Shown here: piece after piece, positions 21,611-39,173 of the stretch | How the letters are laid out: the number at the start of each line of letters is the position of its first letter | Numbering within the stretch: position 1 is the first letter of the stretch | Assembly: GCF_000150275.1 (NCBI RefSeq) | Contig: NW_002060951.1 | Location: forward strand, 2,941,333-3,005,332 | Direction: 5' to 3' | Source of the DNA: Trichoplax adhaerens | Taxonomy: Eukaryota; Placozoa; Uniplacotomia; Trichoplacea; Trichoplacidae | DNA length: 64,000 bases | Made by a program: the position numbers and the translations under genes | The notes under the pieces: model-generated | Told to the model about the DNA's origin: nothing | Databases searched by the model: none | The model's input: the letters and a program-made list of their open reading frames with translations, nothing else

Positions 21611-23939
21611 TGCATCTGCTTATTAAAAGCATACTTGATCTACTGTCTCTCTCTCTGATGATAGATCTCTATCTTAGCAGTAACACCTGTAACTTTTGTT
21701 CGTGATAATTTAGTAAATCTACACTGACATCTCCTTGACATAACAAAATAATATTACATACAATAATGTACAGTACAGTACGGCTATCAGATCCGAATGC
21801 TTACTGTATCTTGAATGAGATATACTGTATACTGTAGTAGTAATGTGGAGGCTAATTGTTATTTTGGTCATTTCAATCGTATCACATGTCTGTAATGGTA
21901 CACTACAGTATACTATCCGTGATTGACATCCAAATTAGCGGTTATTACTAAGCATCCACATTATTTTGCAATGTAGCCGTTTCCTGTCTCGTCTCTTTCT
22001 TTTTACTATTCTGTAATAATGTACAGTACAGTACTGTACTGTACTGTAGTAATCCCCAGGTACAACAAGTTCAACCACACACTCCTTAGAATGCTCCTGC
22101 CATATGCACGGTCACGGTATATATCACGGTAATCATGACCCTTAGCCTTTAACGATGCCTAGCTATGTGCTTTAAATCCAGCAGCGGGCTAACGATTTAG
22201 TTTGGCAACTTCGTATGACTAAAGTAAACGAAAATACGGTTCGACGCTGCTAACCCTTATTCATTCCTTTTCAAAATGAATATACACTATACAGTACAGT
22301 ACAGTATACAAGACGCCTTTTAGCGTTTTATCTCTACAATCCGATTAGTGATTAAATTAACAACTCACATTTCATATGCTTTAAAATTAGCAATATTGGC
22401 TTATGATTTGAACGTCAAAAGTGAAATTATAATTACTGTACCGCATTTGGCCAAATGAAAGCCATTTTCTATAGTAACCTACTGTGCAGTACATAATCTT
22501 CAGTACGCCGTGCAGTACAAGAAAATGGACTAATGCGGTATTTCATCGTAGAACAGCACAGTAGCTTCAAGTTATAAGTAACTTACTGTATGACTGATGG
22601 CGTGAGGATGAAGTCCGATGGATTGCTAGAAAAAGACCTGGACTGCACACTTCACTCTATTCGTTATAATATAATGATCATTAAGCGGATGCTTGATTCT
22701 GTAATTCACTTATTTTTCGAATTTAAGAAATCTTTCATTGAATTCTATTCTGTTTTACTAAGTATACGAGTGTACAGTATTATTCTGGATACGAGCATAC
22801 GAAATGTGATGTAATATTTTATTTAAAGAAATCTGTGAACTATGATATTTAAAGGGTCATTATAATATATCGATAACAATTAATATCTTGAATGACAATT
22901 TATTCTAATAATGATATAACATCTTTTTGATATAGTTACAATCCGCAAGTGGATATCTAATATGATTAAACATGGTTGTATGACGTATTCGTAGTTACGT
23001 ACTGCACTAGATAATATTCAGGCTAAATTATTTGGCAATGTTTTCATAAGTGGCAAACATGTTCTATAATTGATTATAATTGATAAAATTTTTACACTTT
23101 CGATAGCCATAAAGAATTCTGCAATGCGCTTACAAGAACAGCATCATCGTTCTCGTTATATACTGCATTTACGGTAGTACTGTTTCAAGTTAGAGGTATT
23201 GCATGAATAGGTAGGTATGTACATTGACCACGAAAGAAAAGCCACGAAGCATACAGAATCATACTCGCATTATTCTTATTTTAGACGTAAGTCGCAAGGT
23301 AAACTGTACAACGTTCGCTTGATGAGCGGATAGTAATTTCTGCCGTTAGAATTTTCACTAAAGTAAATTCTCTACTTTGCACACCTAAAAGAACTAATGA
23401 AGTTACTATACCGCAAACAATTAATGCCCTATAAAATTGTTATGTCTGTATACATTAATTTGAAGTTTCAGTAAAATACAGTTACAGAGGGTCTGCCTAA
23501 CTTATGGCGGTGCACGAATCGATTTCCTAGAACGTACGATTGAAGGGTACGATGTACAGTACAGTAATCTATCCCGTAACGTAAATTGCGAACAGAAAGG
23601 CTATGGATTATCAATTTTACATGAGGCAGCTCGTTATTAATGATCGGTTACATCTTATCATAACTCTCGCAAACCATTACTGGAAGTAGAAAACTACACT
23701 AAAACATGCTTAAAATAACGCTAATCTAAGCTAGGATCATATTTGAGCACAGCATAGCTATTATAAGGCTACTGTCATGGAATGCAACAAAAGCACACCG
23801 ACTTTAAACTTTATATAAAGGTGTGATTAATTTACAATGACATTAGTACGCAATATAACGTTATTAAGAATGCGTTGAAACTAATTAATCGGTATGGCCC
23901 AACACAAATTTGTTTTCGAATATTGAAATGATCTCATAA

Positions 23940-28889
<4,950 letters not shown>

Positions 28890-29117
28890 CTCCAGGCCAG
28901 TGTTTAATAGTTTCGTTACAGAGCAACACTTTAGGTGATAATTTGAAGACGATTATGCCATTTAAGTTGCTTTGCACAAATAAAATATTGTAGACCTTGA
29001 AAAGATAAATATAATCATAAAATTTTATATGTACGCATAGCCAACACTTCGCTTCCACGCCATCGCGTAATGGCGTGAATAAGGCCACGGGATACTCAAT
29101 TGTGAATGGAAGCAATC

Positions 29118-29280
29118 AGTACAGCACTGTACAGTACAGTCAGTACACTACAGTACAGTATGTACAGTACTGTACTGTACAGTACACTGGGAAACAAGTT
29201 CTGCTGTACATACTGTACAGTACAGTACAGTACAGTACAATGTTCAGTACTACAGTACAGTACAGTACTAATAGTGTACA
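29118..29280. repeat. GTACAGTACTGTAC palindrome cluster C1
   Basis: Dense run of overlapping self-complementary TACAGTAC/GTACTGTA units, with only a short non-repeat spacer near 29190-29205. Part of the PTEN/RAPGEF divergent promoter region. Confidence 0.85.
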
Positions 29281-29676
29281 CTGAAGGATCGTGAAGGCAG
29301 TGAAGTTTTGAACAGACTTTGCTCCGTAGATTACAGTAGACGTCAAAGAGTCGACTCCAGTCCGGCTTAGAGCCTTAACTGTGGAGACAGCTACTGATAT
29401 GATGAACGTTTTAACAGAACAGGCCAAATAAATACAGCCTATATACAGAGGTATAATGGTAGTGTAAGAAGACGTTAGTTTCAGTGAAATAGTATAGAAT
29501 CATCGACGTTCGGTTCCAAGGGAGCGGGCTATACTATAAAGTATAATACTCAAAACATTTTAAGCGTACAGTAGAGATGATCGAAAGAAAGAAACAGCTA
29601 TGGTTTAAAAAGACTTTTTACACTTTTTAAACCTCAGTTCCCTTTGTAAAACGGTACCGTGTATGGTGTATCACTA

Positions 29677-30066
29677 CGGTACTATACAGTACAGTCGGCT
29701 TGTACGATAAACTGTACTGTATATCAGCCATACAGTACTGTACCGTACATTACAGTATTTCAATGTAAAGTACCGTGTAGTACTATACTGTACAGTAGAG
29801 TACTGTACTGTACAGTTACAATGTCAGTATAGTACATACAGTACTGTACAGTACAGGACAGATATGATACAGTACAGTAATGCAAAAATGATTGCATAAC
29901 TTTTGCTACTGATCAGCTGGATCAGATGTAAAAGCTACTACATTACAGTACAATAGATTAAAAGTACTGTGCATAAACTGCGCACTCTCTTTTTCTTTAG
30001 TACAAAACAGTAGTCCTTGACTGTACAATACAGTACTGTACAGTACAGTACAGTACGTACAGTATG
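29677..30066. repeat. GTACAGTACTGTAC palindrome cluster C2
   Basis: Second cluster of the same palindrome family, densest at 29677-29880 and 29998-30066, ending about 310 bases before the RAPGEF start codon. Confidence 0.8.
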
Positions 30067-30379
30067 TAGAACTCCGAACAGAACGTTATAAAAACACATT
30101 TAAAATTGTATTGATCGTAATTATGTTCTTTGTAGTTACAGCACATTTATTACATCTTAATAAATGTTCTTTTTCTTTTCGTAATTACTATTTTTTTCAC
30201 TTGCTATTTAAGCAACGTATGAGTTTATATCATCTACTGCATACCTTTAATAGCATGGAATAATATATGCATATAGTAATTAATAAATTTATCATCGATA
30301 CTGTAGGCGTAGTTAAAACGATAACGTGTATCAAGTTACTACTGTATCAATACTCAACAGCCAGCCGATAGCATTCCTT

Positions 30380-33300
30380 ATGGCCTCTCTTAAATTGGAT
30401 CGAGAATTTTTTATATCTATAACCAGACCACCGGAGATTAGAAATGATGACGTGAGTTTGCTACTAATCTATCCGTCACTAGTTTAATTTCAATAATTTT
30501 GAATATCCTGTCATTATTTTTCATTTGTTGCGTTTTAAGTAGTACATTATGTGAAATTACACTATACAGTACTAAGAGAATTGATGTGCCGTATTATTTA
30601 ATATTCAATCGTTTCAGGATATAGATCGCATTTCTTCCAGTCTTTCAAGTTTAGATGTCCTAAAACGTTATCCCCGCCTTACCTTGAGGTCCTAAAGCCA
30701 CTTATTACTGATTATTGAATTTTGTGGTTTACGTATAAATTTTAGCTATTATATTTATTGATACGCGTATAGGACATTTTATTAATTTGAACTTTTATCT
30801 ATACTGTACTGTATCATTATGTGCATTATGTACTGCTTTCGTCGTTGTGCTTACGCGTATTTCTCTTTTATTTCTTGAATTCGCACTCTAGATCGATGTG
30901 TGAAACTATGAGATATGAAATTCACCAAGCCAATTACGTTTTATACAGGTAGGGTAGTTGTACGAGTGATTAATGCTTTAAGTTGGCTTTGAGGCCTATG
31001 CCTAGCTTTGAACCTAAATACTTTGATTTGCGGTACATTTTGCTACTGTATAAATTTTTGAATACCTACTTTAATTTCTGCTTTACAAGAGAAAACAGTG
31101 TTTGCGACTGTTGGTACATACTGTTGTCTGGATCTGTTTACATTAACGGCTCTATGTATCTCCCCGGAATGAGGTAGATATCTTAATACGTGTATAGCGT
31201 TAATCTTGGCTGTTTTTAATCAGATTTGAAATCAGAATATGTGATCGATTTATAAAATTATTCAGTTTTGGAAAAATCGCCGAAAATACACGAGGGAAAC
31301 GTGGCACTCAATGCATCACGTTGGAACAATCAGAATTGTTGGTTATTGTAAGTCTTTGCGATATTTGTACTGTAGAGCTATCTCCTAGTGTTGAAATCAA
31401 TGATCTATATTACGCAATTCTGTTGCCTATGAATCTATTTATGTTATAGGTAGATTTTTCAGATGTCAGTTTATTATTACCTGAAAAGTACTTCGTCATG
31501 CCTCCTTATCAGAATGCAAATGAAATTTCAGGAGAGGTACGTTGCAATCAATGCGAGTCTACTACGTATACGACATTTACACAGTATATAAACATTCTTA
31601 TTTATTATTCTATGCAGAAAACTATTGTAAGTCCAAATAATTTTCGACTGTCACCTATTAAGCAGCCTAATATAAATTATGAGTCCAGCCAGAATGATTA
31701 CTATGATGAATATGATTCTCTAAGTGGAATATCAAGTATGTACAGCGGAGTACGCGTATATCTTATGATTTTCTAAGACAAGCAAAGATCTGAAATTAAT
31801 CTAACAATACTTATTCTATTGACTTTTTCCGATTGCAGGTTTGTCGAGGGAACTCAACGGTATTTCTAGAGTAGTGAAAGTAGTTACTTTGTACTATTGA
31901 TAGCTTGTGGCTCAACTAATTTTAATATTAACTCATGCATGCATACATATAAACCCCTTTAATTTTAGATTCTGATGGAGATGAAGATCTTTTGCAATCA
32001 ACTGAAGTTTGTATCCTGCAATATTCTGATATTTTTTTGGAAAAATTACTAAGATATCCTCTAATTTAAGCGTAATGGGAAAATAAATTGCAATCGAAGA
32101 ATTAAGTACTATATTAATGAATTTTCTGCAGTCGTTGAGTGGTAGTCAAGATTATGTGAGGGATATTTTGGAAAAAAAACCTGTAGAAAGAACAAATGCC
32201 GATCTTGATATCCTACAGGAGTTTTTGCAGCGTTTCAAGGTTTTATCGAAATAAATTTTTAGTATTTAGAATTAAATTTTTACTTCATATTCCCTCTATT
32301 CTTGTATTAACAGGCATTTGCTAGCATGCCACAGCTAATTTTAAGAGATATGTGTGCTGTCATGTACTTTGCTGTTGTTGACAAGGCAGGGACGATCGTT
32401 CTGAAGGATAAAGAAAAGGTACGTTTATTAATTTAGATTCAGTTTATAATAGTAGATGATTAGAAACCTGATCTGCGTAAAACTTTTCGTTACTAAACAG
32501 CTGGATTCTTGGTCAGTAATACTTAACGGATCGGTGACTGTTCAAAGGAATGGAAATGATTCATTTGTAATGAACGCTGGAGACAGGTAATTGGCCATTT
32601 ACCTTTATATCTTTTGATTATATTAAATTATGCATTGATTTCGAAGCGTCTATAACTACAGTAATTATAGCTCTTTAATGAATTTGATGGTAGTTTCGGC
32701 GTAGAACCTGTGACTTATGACATGTTCCATGACGGCATAATGCTTACGCGAAAAGACGATTGTCAGGTATTTGTAAATGCAGTAGATACATTCTATGCCA
32801 TTTTGTTCGCCGTCTACAGGCTTGAACTCAGAAGGATATTGTTCTACTTGCATGACTCTTGTGATTTGATTGTTTTTTTAATCTATCATCTTGATACTGA
32901 GAATACTATATCATATTATAAAATTTTATAATAGTTTGTTTGCATTGAACAAGAGAAGTATTGGAAGATAATAAGCAAGAAAGAAGAAAATATTCAAAGA
33001 ATTGAAGAGAACGGGGTACTAGTAACGGTTGCTGAGCTTCGTCTAACTGAAAATGGGAGTCATAAGGATTGGATTATTTTAAGAGTAAGTAAATACTAAG
33101 CTATTCTACAGATCAGACGGCAGTGCGTTATTTACCGGGAAGTGATCATTGAAACCGTCTTTAATTTTGTAGGCTACTCCCAAAAAGCTTTTAGAACACT
33201 TGATTGCTGATCATTCGTGTTTAGAAGAGACTTACATTGAAGACTATTTATTGACATATCGAACTTTCAATCAAGAGGCGTCTGGGATTTTTAGCAATTT

Positions 33301-36300
33301 ATTTGAATGGTTCAAAGATAAGACTCTCCATGATAAGGTTATTGATAACTATGAAACGTAAATTTTGAAATAGAAATTGTTACTGATTACAGTGCTGTTG
33401 ATTTACTATTGCATTGTAATCTATATTAGGTTGTTAAAATTGTTATCAAATGGCTGGAATATGTCCATGAAGACTTTGATCGAAATATTATGTTGCAAAA
33501 GTATCTTGAAAATTTCACAAAGCAGGTTGAATCACAGGTATTATATATTAAAGATCTATATAGTGATAATGATTAACCGTAATGTCACTATCTTACTCTT
33601 CCCATGCGCATGTATTAACAGAACTTATTTGGACTATTACGACAACTGGAGAATGTAATTGTTTCTAAAGCTCATTTTCGGACCATTGTGTTTGTAAGTA
33701 CAATAATTTCAGTATGAAACAGGCCCAAATACATTATATGCAAAATAATTGCCACTTCAGGACCGGTTATCCAAGGATAAGCCTCCTGGATTTAGTGTAA
33801 TGGGTGGGAAAGAATTTGCAACGGGATTATTTGTTTCTAATGTAAGTGCTTTTCTCTTTCATACTTATTATTATAATTATCTACGTGGTACATTTATAAA
33901 CATTTTCATGTTCTCTATTCTTTCGTTATTTATTTAATAATTAAATTAAAGGTTGAGCCTTATTCAAAAGCAGACGAACTTGGACTCAAAATCGGTGATC
34001 AGGTTCGTGATCTACGAAATACTTTTGAAAATCATAGTTGCTTTATTAAATATTGTTTAATTTATAGCTTTTAGAAATAAATGGCCAGCGATTAACAAAT
34101 TTGCCTTTGATGAAGGTAGGATAATTTTAAAAGAATTTTGACGAAGATTTGACTACTTTGTGGTTAATCACAATGCAGTGCAGTTGCTAAACTAAACTTT
34201 ATGGTAAATTAATTTGTTATTTGCTCAAATGTATCTCTTCTAGGCTATGGAAATCATAAATAAGAGCTCACATCTGACTTTGAATGTCAAGTACTGCATC
34301 ACCGGTACGCTTAAAACTATTTAATACTGCAGGTACTTTGCAATAACTATCTATTGTCATTTGGTCAGGTCTAAAGGAAGCAGTAAACTGTAGTGTTACT
34401 TCGGAGCGATTAAATATAGCTCCTGGCTCGGTAAGCTATCATTAATTAACTGTCAATTAAATACTAGTATAACAGTAGTATCTCAATGCTAAAATTTAAT
34501 GAATGGCGTTACTTGGCTTTATGTATTGCACATGAATTGTTAGTGCTATGTTTGATAAGGAGAGCAGAAAGGTTGAGTGAATATTAGATCGCGATCTTTT
34601 CACACTTATTACTCTTTCTACACAGTTTCCGAATTTACTTTCGGGTGTAGGAGTTTAATTCTTTAATACCCAATTTAAGTCTTTGATTGAATATTGCTTT
34701 ATACTACTTTTATTATATTTTTTATGTTCTATAGCTTCTGTACATTTATGATTTGACTGCCTTAACTGTAGTTAGAACTAAATTAAGTTTTTTTAAAGGC
34801 GCTGCCGTATTCCGAAATCGCTAGAAACTTTGATCAAGAATGTATTGGATCGTATGAAAAATCAATTACTGGTAAGACGATAGTGGTATCAAATCCTGGA
34901 ACTTGCAATCTAGAACTTTTTAACTGGTATTTCCTTGTCTTCGAATTTTGAGCGGCGTCAATTTGTTTTCAAACAGGCACTGTAGCCGCTGAAGTCCCCG
35001 GTAATCCATTGAATACTGGCAAGAAAGTTTCTAGTAAAAAGGTACTGCTTTACGCTATTTACAAACATTGAATTATATAATACAAAGGTAACAACTAATA
35101 AAATAGTCCAACCAGGTAATTACCGGTAAGCAATCTTCAAGCACAAAATTTATGAAAGCAATTCAGAAATTGAATGTTTTAGCTGGAAAGCATAGGTAAC
35201 TTATGCTGATAGGATAATTTTTTCAGTAAATAAAACCATAATCGATCAATAACAAATACCCATTACGTAGCATGGATAGTTCTGGTAAGGATTCGGAAGA
35301 TCAAGATAGCAGTAAAAGGACTTCAAATGTGTCGGTGGCTTCTCCAAGCGATGCAGATAGTTTGCCAAGTCGTGATAGTGACTCACACGGTGATCAAGTT
35401 TTAAAAATTTATCGGGCAGATCAGTCATTTAGATACCTAATGATTTCGAAGGTAGGATTACGCATATTTGATATTGGATAAAAAATGCTTTTTGCAGTAT
35501 TCCGATAACAGAACTTTTGTTTCGTTAAACAAGACACATACAGTTGCCATGGTCGTCAAGCTTGCAGTTGAAAGTTTTGGATTGAATGTTTCTTTGGAGT
35601 AAGTCTAAATGCCAACTAATTTTAATAAACGAAACCGCTTTTAAACGATATCTTTCTACAAAATAGGAATTGTGCGTTGTTCGATGTAACTGTAGCTGAA
35701 TCAGAGTTTATACGACAGAGAAGGCTTCCAGATTCAATGACAGATTTAGCAAATAAGATATCGTTAAATGGCAGGTAATATGTTTGTTTTTATGTGTATA
35801 GATTGCTAATAGGAGTAGAAAATAACATGTTATCTTAACCTCCAATTGTTATGTAGGTACTATTTAAGAGATAATTATACTACAGAAAGTCTGTTATCGC
35901 CTGAAGCTGCAGCGGTAACTTGGAAAACATGATTTTATTTATTTGTCTCAAAGTAATGGCTTATGATGACGAAATTTTCTAATTGCTACAGGAGTTGGTG
36001 AAAGAAGTTAATGTTTGCTTTTTACAGCTACAGTCTGAAGTTCTAGCCCATGAAATAACCCTTAGAGTGAGTTAATAGCTAGATACCGTGTTGCTTATCT
36101 ATAATTGAATTATCAATTAGGAACAATTCTTATATTTATATTAATGCCGGAAGGATTTAGAACTGCTAAGTAGTATTTGCCCTAGCGAATACATTGCTGA
36201 TATTTTCAAACTGAATAAAGAAGATTATTTTGCTGTCCCAAATCTCAGAAAGTTCACGGAGGTAGAATACGTGTATCATAAAAATTTTAAGTATATGTCA

Positions 36301-39024
36301 TAGCGAAGTTGTATTAGTTGATATTATTTTTTGCCGAATTAAATTTACAAATGTGACTAGATTGCAAATCAGGAGATGTTCTGGGTAGTTACTGAAGTTC
36401 TATCCGAAGTCAATGTTACGAAAAGGATGAAGGTCATCAAAAGATTTATTAAGATTGCGCGTAAGTTTTGCACGTTTTTCGAATACCTTGTAAGGTTGTA
36501 CTGTATTTCAAGGACGACAATGCATTGCTTTAGGTTTCTGTAGAGAATATAAAAACTTCAACACCCTCTTTGCCGTTTTGAGGTGAGATATTAATGAAGT
36601 TCATTTTGCTATTCGATGCTAAATCTAAAAAAATCTTCGATTTTGAAGTGGATTGAGTCATGGATCAGTCTCAAGGCTTAAAAATACTTGGGATCGGCTG
36701 CCTAGCAAATACTTAAAAATTTTTGAAGTAAGCCTGATTCGCTGGAATCTGATAGCCCCGACTTCGTTTGTACGATATGCACAAATGCATAATGTATTAT
36801 TAATGTTCATATAGGATATGAAAGGCTTGATGGATCCATCAAGAAATATGTCCAAGTATAGAAACCTTGTTAGCAGTGTCTATTGTCCTATTATTCCATT
36901 TTTTCCGGTTGTGCTGAAAGATCTATCGTTTTTACATCTTGGAAATGAAAGTGTAATCGATGGTTTGGTAAGAATTATTACTATATCCTCAAGTTTTATT
37001 CATTGCTTAATACAACAATTTCTTTAGGTAAACTTTGAGAAACTGAGGATGATATCAAAAGAGATAAGATATATTAGACATCACTATATCGGCTCATTTG
37101 TTAGTATGACCTATAAAAATTATAAAATACGCGATATTTCATTGGTAATTACTTAACTGTATTAATTCATAACTTTTTCTATATAGCAGAGTGCAAGTTC
37201 ACATAGCGATCATATCACTAATAGTCTAAATATGAGTAGCAATATTTCCATGCAGGGCGGTATAAGACGTTGGGGAAAGAAGCAGCCGTCCGTCATGAAT
37301 CCAAAGAGACTGCATGAAGAGGTAAAGGAATTTTCGGTGTCACTATGCTAATTCATGGTATAAGAGACTTTTCATCTTATATAGAACTTAATGGTTCGGC
37401 GCGTTCGTAAATACTTAGAAGAAGCAAAAATAGTAACAGATGAAGATCAGCTCGACATGATGTCTTGTGCTTGCGAACCTATCTCAAATCCGAGTAAATT
37501 AGCATGATTACCTAGAATACAGTACATAGTCAGTTTGCATTGTATTTAGACATAATCAGTGATAGTTCGATAATTTATTTAAGTTTAATGATTTTGATCC
37601 CTACAGTCATAAGCATAGAAGGTTGATATTAATATCTGGAGTAATACGGTACATATTGAATAAAAATAGGTAGTGGTTTAATGCCTAGCCAACCGAAACG
37701 TAGATTGACAATTGCAAGCCTGCAAGGTTCGCCATATAATGGTAGAAGAAATAGCGACAAGACTGAAGGTAGGGATCCTTAAACTCAGCACTTTATTCTG
37801 CATTGTATGTAAGGTATTAATTCTGTCTTTTGTACCGTTAAAACTTTAGATTCCTTACCACAGATCCGTAGAAAGCTATCAGGTAGTTCACATGTACAGA
37901 ACATTCTATTTTCTACCACTTATTTTGCGATGATGTGTGAGTTCCAGCTTTCTGAAATTATTTGATTTATATAACTAATGAATTTATATACGATTGTCAA
38001 GAAGTCACGCTCATTGGTAATAGAAAAGCTGATATTTCTTCACAAGATTTTGGCTCAGATAGCTCTGAAGATGATTCGATACAAGGTTTTCATTTATGTC
38101 AGCATATTGATCCAAGCTTATCAGATGTTGTTGGAAAAGGTCATAGTTTATTCGATTTTGTATCACATGAGTGATGTGCTTAATTAAGGCTGTGTTATAA
38201 ATATGGAATTAGCATGTGTAATGATTTAAATTCTGGGATAATAGCAAATCCAGCCAAAGCTGTAGATCTGAAATCGTACGAAAGATATCCATCCATACGT
38301 AGGGCTCTAACTGTTGGTATGTAAAGTTTAATGTTCAATCGCAAGCTACTTTCTGATGCTATAATACATAGGAGTTGCTACAATTTAAGCTATTTAAATA
38401 AGCTGTTAAACTGAAAAATGTGCCGGTGATCGTTGCGTAGGCCAGTTTTGGATATGTTTGAGATAGTATTACTTTTTCTAACAGGTTGTAAGATAAGATA
38501 ATTCCTTTTTGTGTGAAGAAGTTTACGATGTAGGTTTACAGCATGAGCAGTGCATGGCTAATCTCCAGCGTATATTGTGTTAGTAGACATTGCACAATCC
38601 ATTAACCTACCCCAATAATTTCTAGTCAATACATTTTATGCGATAGTTTGTGGAATTTAGTATGCTTTACATGTACTTTAGTTAAGTAGGCTATTATTTT
38701 AAACGATTTTGTTTGTAATAATATTGCTTGGATACCAAATAGATTCTACTTCAACAAGTCTTCGATCAGATGCAGGAGTAATTGGAGGTATGCTAGTTAT
38801 CTATTACAATTTTAAACATTTACTACAATGAGTTCGTTAACGGAAGATTGATACTTAGGCAATGTAAAGGCGGTGGCTAGAAAAGCGACAATTCCTTTAG
38901 CGACCGGTATATTTTGTTTTTCGACATAACATTATTTAGATTTTTACTTCATATTCTTACTCTTACGAAAAATTTGTCTTTCATTTATTAAATTATAGAT
39001 GAAGATGAAGCTTCTGCGGTCTAA
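30380..39024 (+). CDS. RAPGEF2: PDZ-GEF, Rap guanine nucleotide exchange factor 2/6 family, complete
   Basis: Activates Rap1/Rap2 at junctions and membranes. Forty-five exons from ATG 30380 to TAA 39022-39024 sum to 1,249 residues, shorter than human RAPGEF2 (about 1,500) because of a reduced tail. In order: a cNMP-binding-like fold (exons 30892-31347; [14 protein letters not shown]), a second one (32314-33084; [14 protein letters not shown]), the RasGEF N-terminal domain (33173-33693; [10 protein letters not shown]), a PDZ domain (33761-34304; [17 protein letters not shown]), the RA domain (35271-35914; [20 protein letters not shown]), and the catalytic RasGEF domain (35992-37099; FRTL replaced by [38 protein letters not shown]). 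The final exons (37190-39024) are Ser-rich and end EASAV, the same SAV PDZ ligand as human RAPGEF2. Notable details are a 21-base microexon (31839-31859) and a TAGCAG tandem acceptor before 37190. Confidence 0.96.
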
Positions 39025-39167
39025 TTAATGTCGTTGCAATAGAAGATACAAAAGATTGAGAGAATCAAATAATTGCTTAGGCGTATCTGAGCATACAGAG
39101 AATTTAGGTATCTGTTTGACTTATCCAAAAGTTCGTTTTCGAAAAACATAACTTTGCAATATTTATA

Positions 39168-39173
39168 AATAAA
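39168..39173 (+). terminator. Poly(A) signal of RAPGEF
   Basis: AATAAA about 145 bases after the RAPGEF stop codon. It is the first canonical hexamer downstream and so the likely 3' end. Confidence 0.6.

Larger units (their letters stand above)
20346..23939. other. 3.6 kb non-coding region between THOC6 and PTEN
   Basis: Upstream of THOC6 and downstream of PTEN. It carries the broadest spread of GTAC palindromes (20938-20950, 21354-21610, 21768-21840, 22018-22048, 22268-22308, 23550-23570), a strong hairpin at 20997-21029, and a short CT run near 21648. Reading frames such as 22590-22814 are short, lack flanking splice context and resemble nothing known to me. No tRNA or snRNA recognised. 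Confidence 0.6.
28890..30379. promoter_or_regulatory. Divergent promoter region, PTEN (-) / RAPGEF (+)
   Basis: 1.5 kb between two head-to-head start codons. It is dominated by GTAC palindromes at about 29118-29280, 29677-29880 and 29998-30066. The overlapping reading frames on both strands here (29075-29427) are an artefact of the self-complementary repeats. Confidence 0.65.

Noticed and set aside
21650-21680. Hammerhead-ribozyme-like CTGATGA core
   Set aside because: The required CGAAA strand and flanking stems are missing.
22590-22814. Possible small gene of 74 codons
   Set aside because: No homology, no splice context, no poly(A) signal nearby; length is within chance expectation.
29075-29427. 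Four overlapping Tyr/Ser/Thr-rich reading frames on both strands
   Set aside because: Produced by the self-complementary GTAC repeats, which lack stops in several frames; no splice or homology support.
37962-38174. Longer RAPGEF exon running to a TGA at about 38172
   Set aside because: Splicing at 38085 into 38245 keeps frame and leads to the conserved SAV terminus.
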